Assembly: GCF_013004105.1 (NCBI RefSeq) | Contig: NZ_CP053085.1 | Span: 1,116,001 to 1,180,000 of the forward strand | Direction of reading: 5' to 3' | DNA from: Gemmatimonas groenlandica | GTDB lineage: Bacteria > Gemmatimonadota > Gemmatimonadetes > Gemmatimonadales > Gemmatimonadaceae | Length of the DNA stretch: 64,000 bases | In this document: positions 19,167-30,062 of the stretch, one piece after another | Layout: every line of letters starts with the position of its first letter | Numbering within the stretch: the stretch's first letter is position 1 | Program-made: the position numbers and the translations under genes | Notes under the pieces: model-generated | What the model was told of the DNA's origin: nothing | Database searches by the model: none | Seen by the model: only the letters and a program-made list of their open reading frames with translations

Positions 19167-20167
19167 CGCTTTCCACGCGGACGCCGACGGCGTTGGCGGC
19201 GGCCCTGCGCGACATTCAGGCGCCCGTGCAGGACGACTTGTCCAAGGTGTCGCAGGAGTTGTGGCGCATTGTTTCCGCAGATGTGCCGCTTGTGAATGAA
19301 GTGCAGGAGCACCTCATGGGGATGAAGGGAAAACTCTTCCGCCCCACCTTGCTCCTGCTGTCCAGTAGTGTCGAACATGAGCCCCCCGCTCGCGCGATCA
19401 CCTTCGCCGCGATCATCGAGCTCATTCACCTCGCGACGCTGGTGCACGACGACGCTGTTGATCATTCGGCACTGCGCCGCGGCATGCCCACGGTGAATTC
19501 GTTGTTCAGTCACCAGGTGTCGGTGATCATGGGCGACTATCTCTATCTGCGCGCGCTTCGTGAACTCGTCGCCTTGGGTGATCTCGAGGCAATGAAGGCG
19601 GTGACGCAGGCGTCGAACGAAATGACCCTCGGTGAGATTCGCCAGTTGGCCGCATACGACGCATTGGCATTCACCGAGCGGGATTATGAGACGCTGATCC
19701 GAGCCAAGACCGGATCTCTCTTCAGGGCCTCGTGCGAAGTCGGCGCGCTCTGTGGTGCGCCGAATCATCGCGAGTCGCTCGCGCGGTTCGGCGAACGCCT
19801 TGGAATGGCCTTCCAGGTTGCCGATGACCTGCTCGACTATACCGAAGGGCAGGAGATGACCGGGAAGCCGAGTGGGCTCGACTTGAAGGAACACAAAGTC
19901 ACGCTTCCGTTGATCGCGGCGTTGCGCGAGATGCCGTCATCGGCGCGTCAGCGCGTGGATGCGCTTTTCGCGGCCGCCGAGCCGGAAGACGAAGCGATTG
20001 CCGAGGTCGTCGCGATTGTTCGCGCGCACGGCGGACTGGACTATGCCCGCCGCCGCGCCGACCACTTTTCGCGTGAGGCCGAGGATGCGCTGTCTGATTT
20101 GCCGGACTGCGCGGCCCGTACAGCGTTGACGGACGCCATTGCGTACGTCGTGGAGCGGCGCTGGTGA
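19163..20167 (+). CDS. Long-chain polyprenyl diphosphate synthase
   Basis: Trans-prenyltransferase of 334 residues, extending isoprenoid chains probably for quinone side chains. Both aspartate-rich motifs are visible: first in VHDDAVDHSALRRG (residues around 95) and second in VADDLLDYTEG (around 219). GKLFRPTLLLLSS matches the conserved GKRxRP region, and the small-to-medium residues before the first motif suggest a long product such as hepta- or octaprenyl diphosphate. It overlaps the TPR gene upstream by four bases and the following small membrane protein gene by one base. Product length cannot be fixed from sequence alone. Confidence 0.9.
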   Translation: MTLSTRTPTALAAALRDIQAPVQDDLSKVSQELWRIVSADVPLVNEVQEHLMGMKGKLFRPTLLLLSSSVEHEPPARAITFAAIIELIHLATLVHDDAVDHSALRRGMPTVNSLFSHQVSVIMGDYLYLRALRELVALGDLEAMKAVTQASNEMTLGEIRQLAAYDALAFTERDYETLIRAKTGSLFRASCEVGALCGAPNHRESLARFGERLGMAFQVADDLLDYTEGQEMTGKPSGLDLKEHKVTLPLIAALREMPSSARQRVDALFAAAEPEDEAIAEVVAIVRAHGGLDYARRRADHFSREAEDALSDLPDCAARTALTDAIAYVVERRW

Positions 20168-20445
20168 TGGCTCGTGGACCGTCTAAGCACCGTCCGGTGT
20201 TCCATGTCCTGGTGCTCGCCTCCGGGTTTGTGGCTGGTGGCCTGCTCACTCAAGTCGCGCGTCGATTCTTGCCGGCCGGGGCGGTGAAGGAGTTTCTGAC
20301 GACCGGCGTTACGCCGGCGATCGGCCCTCTTCCCATCGACCTGATTATATTGAAGTTTGCTGTTGGACCTGTCGCCCTGGATGTCTCGCTCTTGAGCCTC
20401 CTGGGAGTATTGATCGCCTACCTGATCGCGCGGTCCCTCTTCTAG
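20167..20445 (+). CDS. Small membrane protein, DUF4321-like
   Basis: Protein of 92 residues with two hydrophobic segments (FHVLVLASGFVAGGLLTQVA and SLLSLLGVLIAYLIARSLF) separated by a stretch containing GPLPIDLIILKFAVGP. It resembles the DUF4321 family of small membrane proteins of unknown function, which are often found near tatA-like genes; family membership is from memory. GTG 20164 and ATG 20167 are adjacent in-frame starts, and ATG is chosen because it overlaps the previous stop by one base. tatA starts nine bases downstream, so the three genes are likely one transcript. Confidence 0.75.
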   Translation: MARGPSKHRPVFHVLVLASGFVAGGLLTQVARRFLPAGAVKEFLTTGVTPAIGPLPIDLIILKFAVGPVALDVSLLSLLGVLIAYLIARSLF

Positions 20446-20454
20446 GAGTTTCCT

Positions 20455-20709
20455 ATGGGTTTACAGAATTTCGGTTTCATGGAGATCATGATCATCCTCG
20501 TGATCGTGCTACTCCTGTTCGGAGCCAAGCGCATTCCCGAGATCGCAGGATCGTTCGGCAAGGGTATCAACGAGTTCAAGCGAAATCTGAGTGATGCGCA
20601 GCGTCAGATCACCGAGCCGGCCCCGCGCAATGATCGCGTAGGCGGCGGGACCGCTGAGCAGACCACGGCCGAAGAAGAGCGCCCGGAGCCGAAGCGCTTG
20701 CTCAACTAA
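20455..20709 (+). CDS. tatA: TatA, Sec-independent translocase pore subunit
   Basis: Protein of 84 residues. A short N-terminus (MGLQNFGFMEIMIILVIVLL) forms the membrane helix, then the conserved FGAKRIPEIAGSFGKGI hinge and amphipathic helix, then a charged tail. TatA oligomers form the conduit for folded twin-arginine substrates recruited by TatC, whose gene is at 6978-7742. An AGGAG-type ribosome-binding sequence (TAGGAGTTTCCT) precedes the ATG. It is the last gene before the strong bidirectional terminator at 20734-20767. Confidence 0.94.
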   Translation: MGLQNFGFMEIMIILVIVLLLFGAKRIPEIAGSFGKGINEFKRNLSDAQRQITEPAPRNDRVGGGTAEQTTAEEERPEPKRLLN

Positions 20710-20733
20710 TATCGGTTTGCTCCACGTGACAAA

Positions 20734-20767
20734 AAGCCCCCGCGATGCCTAAGCATCGCGGGGGCTT
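20734..20767. terminator. Bidirectional intrinsic terminator between tatA and ppiD
   Basis: A perfect 15-base-pair stem (AAGCCCCCGCGATGC pairing with its complement) with loop CTAA lies between the convergent stops of tatA and the ppiD-like gene. A run of A on the left (20731-20735) gives a U-tract for the minus-strand transcript; the plus strand has only a short CTTCGT after the stem. It should stop transcription from both sides. Confidence 0.9.
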
Positions 20768-20787
20768 CGTGTGTGCGGAGTCTGCGA

Positions 20788-22620
20788 TCAGACGCCGGAC
20801 TGGCGACGCAACGCGGACATCACGGTGGGCCGCTTGTCGACGACCGTTACGCTCTCGCGCAAGTTGGTGAGGAACTCGTCCACGCGCTGCTGACGTAGCG
20901 ACTGCAGAAGCTGCTGGCGCTGCGTCGTCTTGTCGGCTTCGAACGCCGGCCGGCTCGCATCGGTGCGACTGTCGACGCGAAGAACGACCATGCCATCGAC
21001 GGCCTTGAACGGGCCGCCAACCTGACCAACCGGCACAGTGAACGAGGCCCCGATGGCGGGCTCGAACTGGCCGATACCGGCCACGGCGTCGATGCGCGCG
21101 AAGGCCGGTGACTTCTCAACCTGCAAGCTGCGCTGCGCTGCCGCCGCTTCCAGCGTCGACGTTCGCGCGGCGGCCGCGATCTGCTCGGCGATCGGCCGGA
21201 GCTTCTCGATACGCTTGTCCTTGGCGAGGCGACGACGAATGTCTTCCTTGACGTCCGAGAGTGGCTGCTGGCCGCCCTGCGTCAACGAATCGACCCGCGC
21301 TAAATAGTAGGCCTCGGGCGAGTCGAACAGATCGCTCGTTTCACCGGCCCGCACGCCGGAGAACGCCCACGCACTGACGCTCGGCACGTAGCGGCCGGCG
21401 TAGGAGAGAGGCTCCTTCTCGAACACGACCACAGAGGCTGGCGACAGGCCAAGTGCCTTGGCGGCGGCGTCGAACGTCTTGGGATCTTCCTGGCTGCCGG
21501 CCTTACTGGCCAGCGAGTCGGCCCGGCGATCCGTGCGCGTTGCGCTGGAATCACTCTGGCCGATCGACACGAGAATGTGGCGCACGTCGAGCGTATCCCC
21601 CGACTTCGAATCAACGCGGATCAGATGCCAGCCGAACGGTGTGAGCACGGGCGCCGACAGCTCGCCCGGCTTGAGGCTGTACATGGCCGATTCGAACTGC
21701 GCGGCAAAGCGGCCACGGCCACCCTTGCCGAGCGAACCACCGTTGGCGCCAGATACACTATCGGTCGACTCACGCTTGGCGACGTCTTCGAACTTCGCAC
21801 CGCCGACAATCTCGGCACGCAGCGTCTCGATGCGCGCCTTGGCGGCGGCCGAGTCGGCGGCAGTGACCGTACGCGGCACGGTCAGCAGAGAGACGACAGC
21901 GCGGCCGGGACGGGTGAAGCGCTTCTTGTTCCGATCGAAGAACTGCGAGATCTCCGCGTCTGTGACAGTGACGGCCGTATCGGTGAGGGCATTCTGGCCG
22001 ACGAGCACGTAACTGACCTGTGCGCTGTCGTGACGGTCACGGTAGATCTGCCATAGGCGCTCGTCAGACACGTAGGCGTCCGAGGCGATCTGGTCGAACA
22101 GCTTCTGCTTCGGGATCTCGTTGCGGTAGTACGCCTCGAGACCGGCGAGCATGCCCGACTGCCGCGCCATCGGGCTGGCGAGCAAACGCTGGTACTTCGA
22201 GAGGTCAAAACGCCCGTCCGTTTGCAGATCCGGAGACTGCATGGCCTGCGGCGGTGGAGCGAGTCGTGCCGCTTCGAGGATTTCGTCGTCAGTAACCGTG
22301 ATGCCGCGACGCTTGTATTCCTGTTGGAGCAGCAGCTCCGTCACCAGTTCGTCGTACGCACGGTCTTCGAGCGTCTTACGCTCGTCGAGCGTGAGTCCCC
22401 GGCCGAGCTGCTGTTGCTGCTGCTGCTCGAGGGAATTCACGGCATTCTGCCACGACGTCAGCAGGATCTCTTCGCCGTTCACCGTCGCAATGGCGGTGGT
22501 GGTCGTCACGGGCGAGCGGCCTGCGAGACCCGAGGTCTCGTACAAAAGGAAACTGCCGACGAAAGCCACGATCAGCACGATCCAGATGTATTTCGCGGCG
22601 CTCCGCATCGATTGCAGCAC
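20788..22620 (-). CDS. ppiD: PpiD/SurA-type peptidyl-prolyl isomerase and envelope chaperone
   Basis: Membrane-anchored periplasmic foldase of 610 residues. An N-terminal anchor (YIWIVLIVAFVGSFLLYETS, residues 11-30) is followed by a SurA-N/PpiD-like chaperone region (ATVNGEEILLTSWQNAVNSL, and a glutamine run in the next helix). A parvulin domain follows near residues 240-360 (LTPFGWHLIRVDSK, VRHILVSIGQS), then a second parvulin-like region and a C-terminal helix. It helps exported and outer-membrane proteins fold, which fits the LptD, Tol-Pal and receptor genes in the window. It is transcribed alone and convergently with tatA. Confidence 0.9.
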   Translation of the reverse strand: MLQSMRSAAKYIWIVLIVAFVGSFLLYETSGLAGRSPVTTTTAIATVNGEEILLTSWQNAVNSLEQQQQQQLGRGLTLDERKTLEDRAYDELVTELLLQQEYKRRGITVTDDEILEAARLAPPPQAMQSPDLQTDGRFDLSKYQRLLASPMARQSGMLAGLEAYYRNEIPKQKLFDQIASDAYVSDERLWQIYRDRHDSAQVSYVLVGQNALTDTAVTVTDAEISQFFDRNKKRFTRPGRAVVSLLTVPRTVTAADSAAAKARIETLRAEIVGGAKFEDVAKRESTDSVSGANGGSLGKGGRGRFAAQFESAMYSLKPGELSAPVLTPFGWHLIRVDSKSGDTLDVRHILVSIGQSDSSATRTDRRADSLASKAGSQEDPKTFDAAAKALGLSPASVVVFEKEPLSYAGRYVPSVSAWAFSGVRAGETSDLFDSPEAYYLARVDSLTQGGQQPLSDVKEDIRRRLAKDKRIEKLRPIAEQIAAAARTSTLEAAAAQRSLQVEKSPAFARIDAVAGIGQFEPAIGASFTVPVGQVGGPFKAVDGMVVLRVDSRTDASRPAFEADKTTQRQQLLQSLRQQRVDEFLTNLRESVTVVDKRPTVMSALRRQSGV

Positions 22621-22707
22621 GGGGCGAGACTCCTTGGGGCGGAAAAGCTGGACAAACAGAAAGGCACACGCACCTCCATGGGAGAGGCGTATGCCGCAGA
22701 GTCTTTC

Positions 22708-22737
22708 AAGCTAGCCGCCGCGAGTCGCGAATAGCAA
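22708..22737 (-). promoter_or_regulatory. Candidate sigma70-type promoter for ppiD
   Basis: Read on the minus strand: TTGCTA (22737-22732), an 18-base spacer, then TAGCTT (22713-22708), about 90 bases before the ppiD start. It is the best match I see in the 262-base divergent region between ppiD and the second TPR gene. I see no equally good promoter for the plus-strand gene. Confidence 0.4.
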
Positions 22738-22882
22738 GACAAGCGGAGACGATGTACCACATCACCACGAATGACTTCCCGGAACGGCCACCGCTAATAA
22801 GTTGTTGCGTGGGGCCTGTCACACAGACGGAACGGGCGCCTCGCATCGGGCCGGGAAACATCACTACGAGGGCACTGGACGG

Positions 22883-25363
22883 ATGAGCACTGCTGCCCGG
22901 ATCGACGAGCTCCGGAAAAAGTTCGAGGAAAACCCGCGTCGCTACTTCGCCCCCTTGGCGAACGAGCTGCGGAAAGCAGGAAATCTGTCGGAGGCAATTG
23001 CCCTCTGCCGGGAATTCCTGCCAAAGCAGCCCGAGCACATGAGCGGGTACATCGTGTTTGGCCAGGCACTGTACGAATCGGGCGATCTGTCCGAGGCGCG
23101 TACGGTGTTCGAGCAAGCGCTTGCCCTCGACCCGGAAAATCTGAAGGCCCTCCGCCACCTGGGCGATATCGCCAAGTGGGAAGGGGACACCGCTGGCGCG
23201 CGCCGCTGGTACGAGCGCGTGCTGGAAGCGGACCCGCGGAACGACGACATCGCGGCGCAACTGGCGACGCTCGCGACGCCGGTGCACGTGGTGCGGGCCG
23301 TGCCGGAGCCCGAGCCGGCGGTCCCGCCGGTCTCGGCGTTCTTCGCGCCTCCCGCCGCGTCGTCGCCCGCATTCACGCCGGCGTTCTCCATGGCGCCCAT
23401 CGGGCTGGGAGCGATTCCGACGCCTGATGCCGCGCTACGTGCCGTCGACTTCGACGAGATCAACGCCCGACTCCGTGAGCCCGACATGCCGCCGCCGGAG
23501 GCCGCCAGGGCGCCCGAGCCGTCGGCTGATTCGTCGGCAGACGTCGCCGCCGTACGCGAGCCGGAGCTCCTCGATCTCGACGCGATCGAAGCTGCCGGGG
23601 GAGATGTCGAACCGGATGTCGCCGCTGAGACAGAACCGGAGGCGGTCACACAGGATGTTGTCGCATCGGACTTAGCGCTTGCAACAGAGACGGTCGACGA
23701 AACGGCGAGTGACGACCCGTTCGGCTTCAGCGACGTGTCCTCCGCCGAGGTCCCGTTCGAGGAAGGGTTGATCGCGCCGGAATGGCCAGATACCTCGGAG
23801 CTGGTCGCTCGCATCGCCACGCCGCGCAGCGTGACGCCGTCGTTCGTCGCGGCGCTCACACCGGAAGCAGTCGCCGCTTTCGGCGCTGAGCCCGGTGAGT
23901 CGATGCGGATCCGCGCGCTCGATGAGGACGCACTCCTGGCTGATATCGACGCGCAGTTCGGCCAATACGACGCGCAGGCGACCGCCGACTCGGTCGTGAT
24001 CGAGGGCGCCGGCGAACTCCCCTCCGAAGCGAATACGCTTCCCGAAGACGCGGGGATCGTCGACCTCGACAGCGACGTGAGCGAGGTAGAGTCGCACGAC
24101 GAGATCGCAGAGACGCTCAACGCGATGGACGCGGTTGAGGTCGAGGCGGAGGCGGAGGCCGAGGTCGAGGCCGAAGAGGTGACGGAGGTCGAAGAGGCGA
24201 CGGAGGTCGAGACACGAACTCTCGTTCAGGCCGAAGAGACGGGCGCGAACGACGCGAACGACGCGAACGACGCGATCGATGATGCGGAGCCGGAGTGGAT
24301 CGTTGCGACGGCACCCGCGCCGACGCACGCGGATGCGGATGAACTGCCGTGGCTCGCGCCGGCGCCGGAGCCCGAAGCGGTGGCCGTCGAGGACGTCGCG
24401 GTGCCAGAGGTTGGGGCCGAATCCGTCGCAGTCTTCTCCGACGCCGACGCCGCCGACGCAGATGCGGAGTCGGATTCGGTCGAGGCGAGTTTTGCCGACG
24501 TGATGCCGGAGGAAAGCAATCCAGCGTTCGTCACCGAAACGATGGGCGAGTTGCTCGTCTCGCAGGGCTTCACGGCGCGCGCCGTGTCGGTGTACGAAGA
24601 ACTGGTGCGTCGCCGTCCCTACGACCCGGTGCTCACGTCGCGCCTGGCCGAGCTCCAGGAGCGCCTCGCTGCCGACGTTGTCCCCGCGGCTCCCGCGTTT
24701 GTCACACCCGCGGCGCCGATGGCCTCGTTTGCCACGCCGGCGATGGGGACGCCCGCGTTCGTCGCGAGCCTGACGCCGCAGTTCCTCACGCCGCTGTCGA
24801 TCACGCCGATCTCGGCCACCCCGATTTCGTCGCCGGCATACGACGCCTCGGTGTTTGCCGAGGAGTCGATCGAGCGCGTCACGGCACGTGAACGCTTTGC
24901 GCGGCTGGCGTCACGCCGCGTTCCGCGGCGTACGCCGCCGCGCGCTTCGGTCGCCGTCGAAACGCCGGCCGACGGACTGGCGTCGTTGTTCGGCGGTGAC
25001 GCTCCGCTACACGACGATCTCGCAGCGCGCGCCTTGGCCGACGCCTTCGCTCCGATCGACGAGATCAGCCACTTTGGTGGCGAACTCCCCTTCGAAGAAG
25101 CCATGCTCGGCGGCACCGCGCGCATGGCGACACCGCTGCGCTCAGCGACGCCGATCGCCACGGCGGCGGTGCCAGATGCTGGTGGACCGTTCTCCTTTGA
25201 TCGGTTTTTCCCGGATCCAGCCACCTCGCCGACACTACACACACCCGCGCCGTCGCCCAGTCAGCCGTCGACCCGTGAGCCAACACCAGACACACCATCG
25301 CCGAAGGTGAGCGACGATCTCGCGCAATTCTCGGCGTGGCTGAAAGGATTGGGGAATACGTGA
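22883..25363 (+). CDS. Large acidic TPR protein (826 residues), function unknown
   Basis: The N-terminal 120 residues are TPR repeats ([60 protein letters not shown]). A long acidic Pro/Glu/Ala-rich region follows (about 130-545), with a single further TPR-like unit near 555 ([20 protein letters not shown]). The C-terminal part contains repeated Thr-Pro motifs ([20 protein letters not shown]) and a closing FSAWLKGL segment. No membrane segment is seen. Architecture resembles the TPR protein at 16305, with TPRs flanking an acidic linker, so both may be scaffolds. ATG 22883 is chosen over 22802 because the TPR fold starts there. The stop overlaps the aroQ GTG by four bases. Confidence 0.83.
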   Translation: MSTAARIDELRKKFEENPRRYFAPLANELRKAGNLSEAIALCREFLPKQPEHMSGYIVFGQALYESGDLSEARTVFEQALALDPENLKALRHLGDIAKWEGDTAGARRWYERVLEADPRNDDIAAQLATLATPVHVVRAVPEPEPAVPPVSAFFAPPAASSPAFTPAFSMAPIGLGAIPTPDAALRAVDFDEINARLREPDMPPPEAARAPEPSADSSADVAAVREPELLDLDAIEAAGGDVEPDVAAETEPEAVTQDVVASDLALATETVDETASDDPFGFSDVSSAEVPFEEGLIAPEWPDTSELVARIATPRSVTPSFVAALTPEAVAAFGAEPGESMRIRALDEDALLADIDAQFGQYDAQATADSVVIEGAGELPSEANTLPEDAGIVDLDSDVSEVESHDEIAETLNAMDAVEVEAEAEAEVEAEEVTEVEEATEVETRTLVQAEETGANDANDANDAIDDAEPEWIVATAPAPTHADADELPWLAPAPEPEAVAVEDVAVPEVGAESVAVFSDADAADADAESDSVEASFADVMPEESNPAFVTETMGELLVSQGFTARAVSVYEELVRRRPYDPVLTSRLAELQERLAADVVPAAPAFVTPAAPMASFATPAMGTPAFVASLTPQFLTPLSITPISATPISSPAYDASVFAEESIERVTARERFARLASRRVPRRTPPRASVAVETPADGLASLFGGDAPLHDDLAARALADAFAPIDEISHFGGELPFEEAMLGGTARMATPLRSATPIATAAVPDAGGPFSFDRFFPDPATSPTLHTPAPSPSQPSTREPTPDTPSPKVSDDLAQFSAWLKGLGNT
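24136..24212 (+). repeat. GAG/GTC-rich simple-sequence stretch encoding Glu/Val/Ala repeats
   Basis: A purine-rich series of imperfect GAGGYC/GAGGCG units encodes alternating Glu with Val or Ala inside the acidic linker of the TPR protein. Units differ at several positions, so it is imperfect, but such low-complexity DNA can change length by replication slippage without breaking the frame when units are multiples of three. Confidence 0.7.
24245..24280 (+). repeat. Tandem 9-base repeat (GCGAACGAC)
   Basis: Three exact copies and one diverged copy of GCGAACGAC encode Ala-Asn-Asp repeats (ANDANDAND) in the acidic region of the same TPR protein. The unit is a multiple of three, so copy-number change would lengthen or shorten the linker without a frameshift. 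Confidence 0.85.
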
Positions 25364-25800
25364 TCATCGGGATTCTGAACGGACCGAATCTCAACCTGTT
25401 GGGCACGCGAGAGCCGCACATCTACGGCTCCGCCACACTCGACGATATCAACGCCGGGCTCGCGCAGGTCGCCGCGGAGCTCGGCGTCGAGTTACAAACC
25501 GCGCAGTCGAATGTCGAAGGCACCATGATCGATATCCTGCACGCGTGGCGCGGCGCGGTGCAGGGCGTGGTCGTCAATGCTGGTGCGTACACACATACCA
25601 GTCTCGCGCTGCGCGATGCGTTCACGGCGACGTCGATCCCCTTCGTGGAGATTCATCTGTCCAACGTGTATGCACGTGAGCCCGAGCGGCATCACAGCAT
25701 GCTCGCCAGTGCCGCGATCGGCAGCGTGACGGGACTCGGTGCCGAGGGGTACGAGTTCGCGCTGCGCGGGCTGGTGTCCGCCCTGCGTCGGAACGCGTGA
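25360..25800 (+). CDS. aroQ: Type II 3-dehydroquinate dehydratase
   Basis: Shikimate-pathway enzyme of 146 residues that dehydrates 3-dehydroquinate. It has the type II signature [19 protein letters not shown] with the catalytic tyrosine loop, then [17 protein letters not shown] and [20 protein letters not shown] 25360 is chosen because it overlaps the TPR stop (GTGA) and sits just before the first strand. The longer ATG at 25336 would add eight residues. The stop overlaps the peptidase GTG by four bases. The neighbour order aroQ, Xaa-Pro peptidase, accB recalls the Bacillus yqhS-yqhT-efp-accB region. Confidence 0.95.
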   Translation: MIIGILNGPNLNLLGTREPHIYGSATLDDINAGLAQVAAELGVELQTAQSNVEGTMIDILHAWRGAVQGVVVNAGAYTHTSLALRDAFTATSIPFVEIHLSNVYAREPERHHSMLASAAIGSVTGLGAEGYEFALRGLVSALRRNA

Positions 25801-26909
25801 GCGCCGCGGCGGTCGCGAGTCCGATCGATAACCGACCGGCGCGGCTCACGGCCCTGCGCGACGCCTTGGCCCGGGCCGATCTCGACGCGCTGTTGGTCAC
25901 GTCGCTGGCGAATATCCGCTACGTCACGGGCTTTTCCGGCAGCAACGCGCTGCTGGTTCTCACGGCCAAGGACTGCGTTCTGCTCACCGACTTCCGGTAC
26001 GCCACGCAGGTCGAGGAAGAGATCGGATCGGCCGCGAGTGTGCGCATCGAGAGCACCAACCTGTGGACCGGGCTTTGGGCGCAGCTCGGGACCATGGCGA
26101 GCGTCGAGCGGGTTGGCTTCGAATCCATGCACCTCCTGCATCGGGATTTTGCCCGACTCTTGGAGCAGGGAGCGCGTTGGTCTTGGCGGCCGACGACTGA
26201 TGTGGTCGAAACACTTCGCGCCGTGAAGGATGCGGGCGAACTGGCGCTTATCGAACGCGCCGTCGCGATGGCGGAAACTGCACTGCGGCACACGGTCCCG
26301 CTCTTACGCCCTGGGATCAGCGAAACGGCAGTGGCGGGCATTCTCGAGCGCCACCTCCGGGAGGCAGGGAGCGAGGCCTTTCCGTTTCCGAGCATCGTCG
26401 CGTCTGGGCCCCGTTCGGCATTGCCGCACGCCCGCGCCGGCGATCGCCAGCTCGAAACGGGGGATTTCGTGCTGATTGACTTCGGGGCCGTCACCGCCGG
26501 CTACTGCTCCGATATTACGCGCACCTTCGTGCTCGGCCGTGCCTCGGACGAGCAACGAGAGGTCTACGACATCGTGCGCGAGGCGAATGTGCGCGCTTCG
26601 GGCGCGCTTCGGGTCGGCATGACGGGGATGGCTGCAGATGCGGTCGCGAGAGACTACATTGACGCTCGCGGATTTGGTGAGGCGTTCGGACATTCGCTCG
26701 GTCATGGGATCGGGCTGGAAGTGCACGAAGCGCCTCGCTTGGCCCGCGTCGTCGAGTCTCCCCTCGCTGCCGGAACGGTGGTGACGATCGAACCCGGGAT
26801 CTATCGGGCGGGCTGGGGTGGGGTGAGAATCGAGGATGACGTGTTCTTGTCAGCATTAGGTCCGAGGGTCCTAACTGGATTCCCGAGAGACCTGCACGAA
26901 CTCTCCTGA
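25797..26909 (+). CDS. Xaa-Pro aminopeptidase (M24 family)
   Basis: Cytoplasmic metallopeptidase of 370 residues with the creatinase/PepP architecture. The N-terminal domain (ITNIRY-like [14 protein letters not shown]) is followed by a pita-bread catalytic domain. Metal ligands are recognisable in [19 protein letters not shown] (two aspartates), [15 protein letters not shown] (histidine), and two glutamates in [20 protein letters not shown]. It removes N-terminal residues before proline. GTG 25797 overlaps the aroQ stop by four bases and the accB ATG shares one base with this stop. Confidence 0.92.
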   Translation: MSAAAVASPIDNRPARLTALRDALARADLDALLVTSLANIRYVTGFSGSNALLVLTAKDCVLLTDFRYATQVEEEIGSAASVRIESTNLWTGLWAQLGTMASVERVGFESMHLLHRDFARLLEQGARWSWRPTTDVVETLRAVKDAGELALIERAVAMAETALRHTVPLLRPGISETAVAGILERHLREAGSEAFPFPSIVASGPRSALPHARAGDRQLETGDFVLIDFGAVTAGYCSDITRTFVLGRASDEQREVYDIVREANVRASGALRVGMTGMAADAVARDYIDARGFGEAFGHSLGHGIGLEVHEAPRLARVVESPLAAGTVVTIEPGIYRAGWGGVRIEDDVFLSALGPRVLTGFPRDLHELS

Positions 26910-27463
26910 TGTCTGTACGTTCGGCGCCTTCCGCGCCGATGATCCCCTTTGACTCTCCCGCCATGATCGACCTGCGCTACGTGAAGAAGCTGATCGAGAT
27001 GCTCGACGGCTCCACCGTGGATTCCATCGAGATCTCCTCCGACAAGGGGATGAAGCTCCGAATCTCGAAGAGCTCCCAGCAGCGCGTTGCGGCCATGACG
27101 GTCGCGCCTCAGATGGCCGCTCCCGTCGCCATGACCCCGGTGTTGCCCGCCGGTGGTTCGGAGCGTCCTGCCGGAGAGGGTGTGGCGGCGGCGCCGAAGG
27201 CCGAGGCACCGAAGGTTGCACTCCTCGAGATCAAGTCGCCGATGGTGGGCACGTATTATTCTGCCCCCGAGCCCGGTGCGAAGCCGTACGTCAACGTCGG
27301 CGATCGCATCAGCAAGGGTCAGATTGTGTGCATCATCGAAGCGATGAAGATCATGAATGAGCTCGAGTCCGAGTTCGACGGCGTGGTGCGCGAAGTGAAC
27401 GTCACCGATTCCAACGCGGTTGAATACGGACAAGTGCTCTACCGCCTCGATCCGACCGGCTGA
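26909..27463 (+). CDS. accB: Biotin carboxyl carrier protein of acetyl-CoA carboxylase
   Basis: Carries biotin between biotin carboxylase and carboxyltransferase in fatty-acid synthesis. The 184-residue protein has an N-terminal helical region (IDLRYVKKLIEMLDGSTVDS), an Ala/Pro linker and the C-terminal biotinyl domain. The biotinylated lysine is Lys147 in IIEAMKIMNE, with the protruding-thumb type loop SAPEPGAKPYVNVGDR. Start 26909 shares a base with the peptidase stop. ATG 26963 (MIDLRYVKK) would give a more usual N-terminus and cannot be excluded. A pilus-type ATPase lies between this gene and accC, which is unusual. Confidence 0.93.
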   Translation: MSVRSAPSAPMIPFDSPAMIDLRYVKKLIEMLDGSTVDSIEISSDKGMKLRISKSSQQRVAAMTVAPQMAAPVAMTPVLPAGGSERPAGEGVAAAPKAEAPKVALLEIKSPMVGTYYSAPEPGAKPYVNVGDRISKGQIVCIIEAMKIMNELESEFDGVVREVNVTDSNAVEYGQVLYRLDPTG

Positions 27464-27474
27464 GACGCGATGAC

Positions 27475-28653
27475 ATGACGATGGTCTCCGGTGCCGCTCC
27501 AGTAACCGTCACCTCGACGGCGCCTGGCTCGGGCCTTGATCTGAAGGCCGCACTGCAGCGCATGGTGCGTGAGGGCGCGTCCGACTTGCACCTCAAAGTC
27601 GGACGGCCCCCCACGCTGCGATTGCACTCGGACCTCGTCCCGTTGGATATGCCGCCGATGCGGCCGGAAGAACTCCGGTCGCTCGCCGAGCACCTGCTCC
27701 CGCCCGCACAGCTCCGTGAGTTCGTGGAGATGCGCGAGTCGGACTTCGCGATCAATGTCCCGGGCATCGGACGTTTCCGCGTAAACGTGTATCAGCAGAA
27801 GGGCACCGTCGCCTTCGCCATGCGTGCCATTGCGCACGCCGCGGCGTCGATCCGCGACCTGAACCTGCCGCCCGTACTCGAGCAGTTGGCGCTCAAGCCG
27901 CGCGGACTGGTGCTGGTGACGGGTGTGACCGGGTCGGGCAAGAGCACGGCCCTGGCGGCGATGGTGCACCATATCAACGAACGCCGCAGCGCGAACATCA
28001 TCACGATCGAGGATCCGATCGAGTTCGTGCATCGCGACGTGCAGAGCCACATCAACCAGCGTGAAGTGGGAACGGACACCGCGTCCTTCTCTCAGGCACT
28101 GCGTCGTGTGCTGCGTCAGGACCCCGACGTCATCATGATCGGCGAAATCCGAGATCTCGAGACGCTCGACGTCGCGCTCAAGGCGGCTGGTACCGGTCAC
28201 CTCGTCTTCTCGACGCTGCACACCACCGATGCGACGCTCACGATCAATCGCATCCTGTCGTTCTATCCGCCGCACCAGCAGAACGAGGTGCGCTTCGCGC
28301 TCGCCAACGCGCTGTCGTCGGTCATCTCGCTGCGCCTTGTGCCTCGGGCCGATCGTCCGGGTCGTGTGCCCGCCTGCGAAGTCTTGGTGAACACCGAGGC
28401 GGTCCGCGACCAGATTCGCGACCTGTCTGCCACGCTGAATATTCCCGACCTGATCAAGGAAGGGAGCATGGCGTACGGCATGCAGAGCTTCGACCAGTCG
28501 CTCATGAACTGGTACTCGCGCGGGGTGATCTCATACGAGAACGCGCTCTTCTATGCGACTAACCCCGCGGAGTTCGCGCTCCGTATCCAGGGGGTCGATG
28601 GAACCAGCGATACGAACTGGGACGGATTCCGGCAGGGCAGCGCCGCCACCTGA
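27475..28653 (+). CDS. pilT: PilT/PilU-type retraction ATPase
   Basis: Hexameric secretion-type ATPase of 392 residues of the kind that retracts type IV pili. After an N-terminal PAS-like domain (residues about 20-120, [20 protein letters not shown]) comes the P-loop with Lys156 in [10 protein letters not shown], an Asp box/His box region ([14 protein letters not shown]), Walker B in [16 protein letters not shown], and the His box [14 protein letters not shown]. The C-terminus ([20 protein letters not shown]) resembles PilU/PilT2 more than canonical PilT, and the typical AIRNLIRE motif is replaced by a weaker NIPDLIKEG. It starts 11 bases after accB. No other pilus genes are nearby, so the exact role is uncertain. 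Confidence 0.9.
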   Translation: MTMVSGAAPVTVTSTAPGSGLDLKAALQRMVREGASDLHLKVGRPPTLRLHSDLVPLDMPPMRPEELRSLAEHLLPPAQLREFVEMRESDFAINVPGIGRFRVNVYQQKGTVAFAMRAIAHAAASIRDLNLPPVLEQLALKPRGLVLVTGVTGSGKSTALAAMVHHINERRSANIITIEDPIEFVHRDVQSHINQREVGTDTASFSQALRRVLRQDPDVIMIGEIRDLETLDVALKAAGTGHLVFSTLHTTDATLTINRILSFYPPHQQNEVRFALANALSSVISLRLVPRADRPGRVPACEVLVNTEAVRDQIRDLSATLNIPDLIKEGSMAYGMQSFDQSLMNWYSRGVISYENALFYATNPAEFALRIQGVDGTSDTNWDGFRQGSAAT

Positions 28654-28703
28654 TTGGTGGCCGCGGGACTGGCGGCAGGGCTTTGACCCTGCCACCATAC
28701 GGC

Positions 28704-30061
<1,358 letters not shown>

Positions 30062-30062
<1 letters not shown>

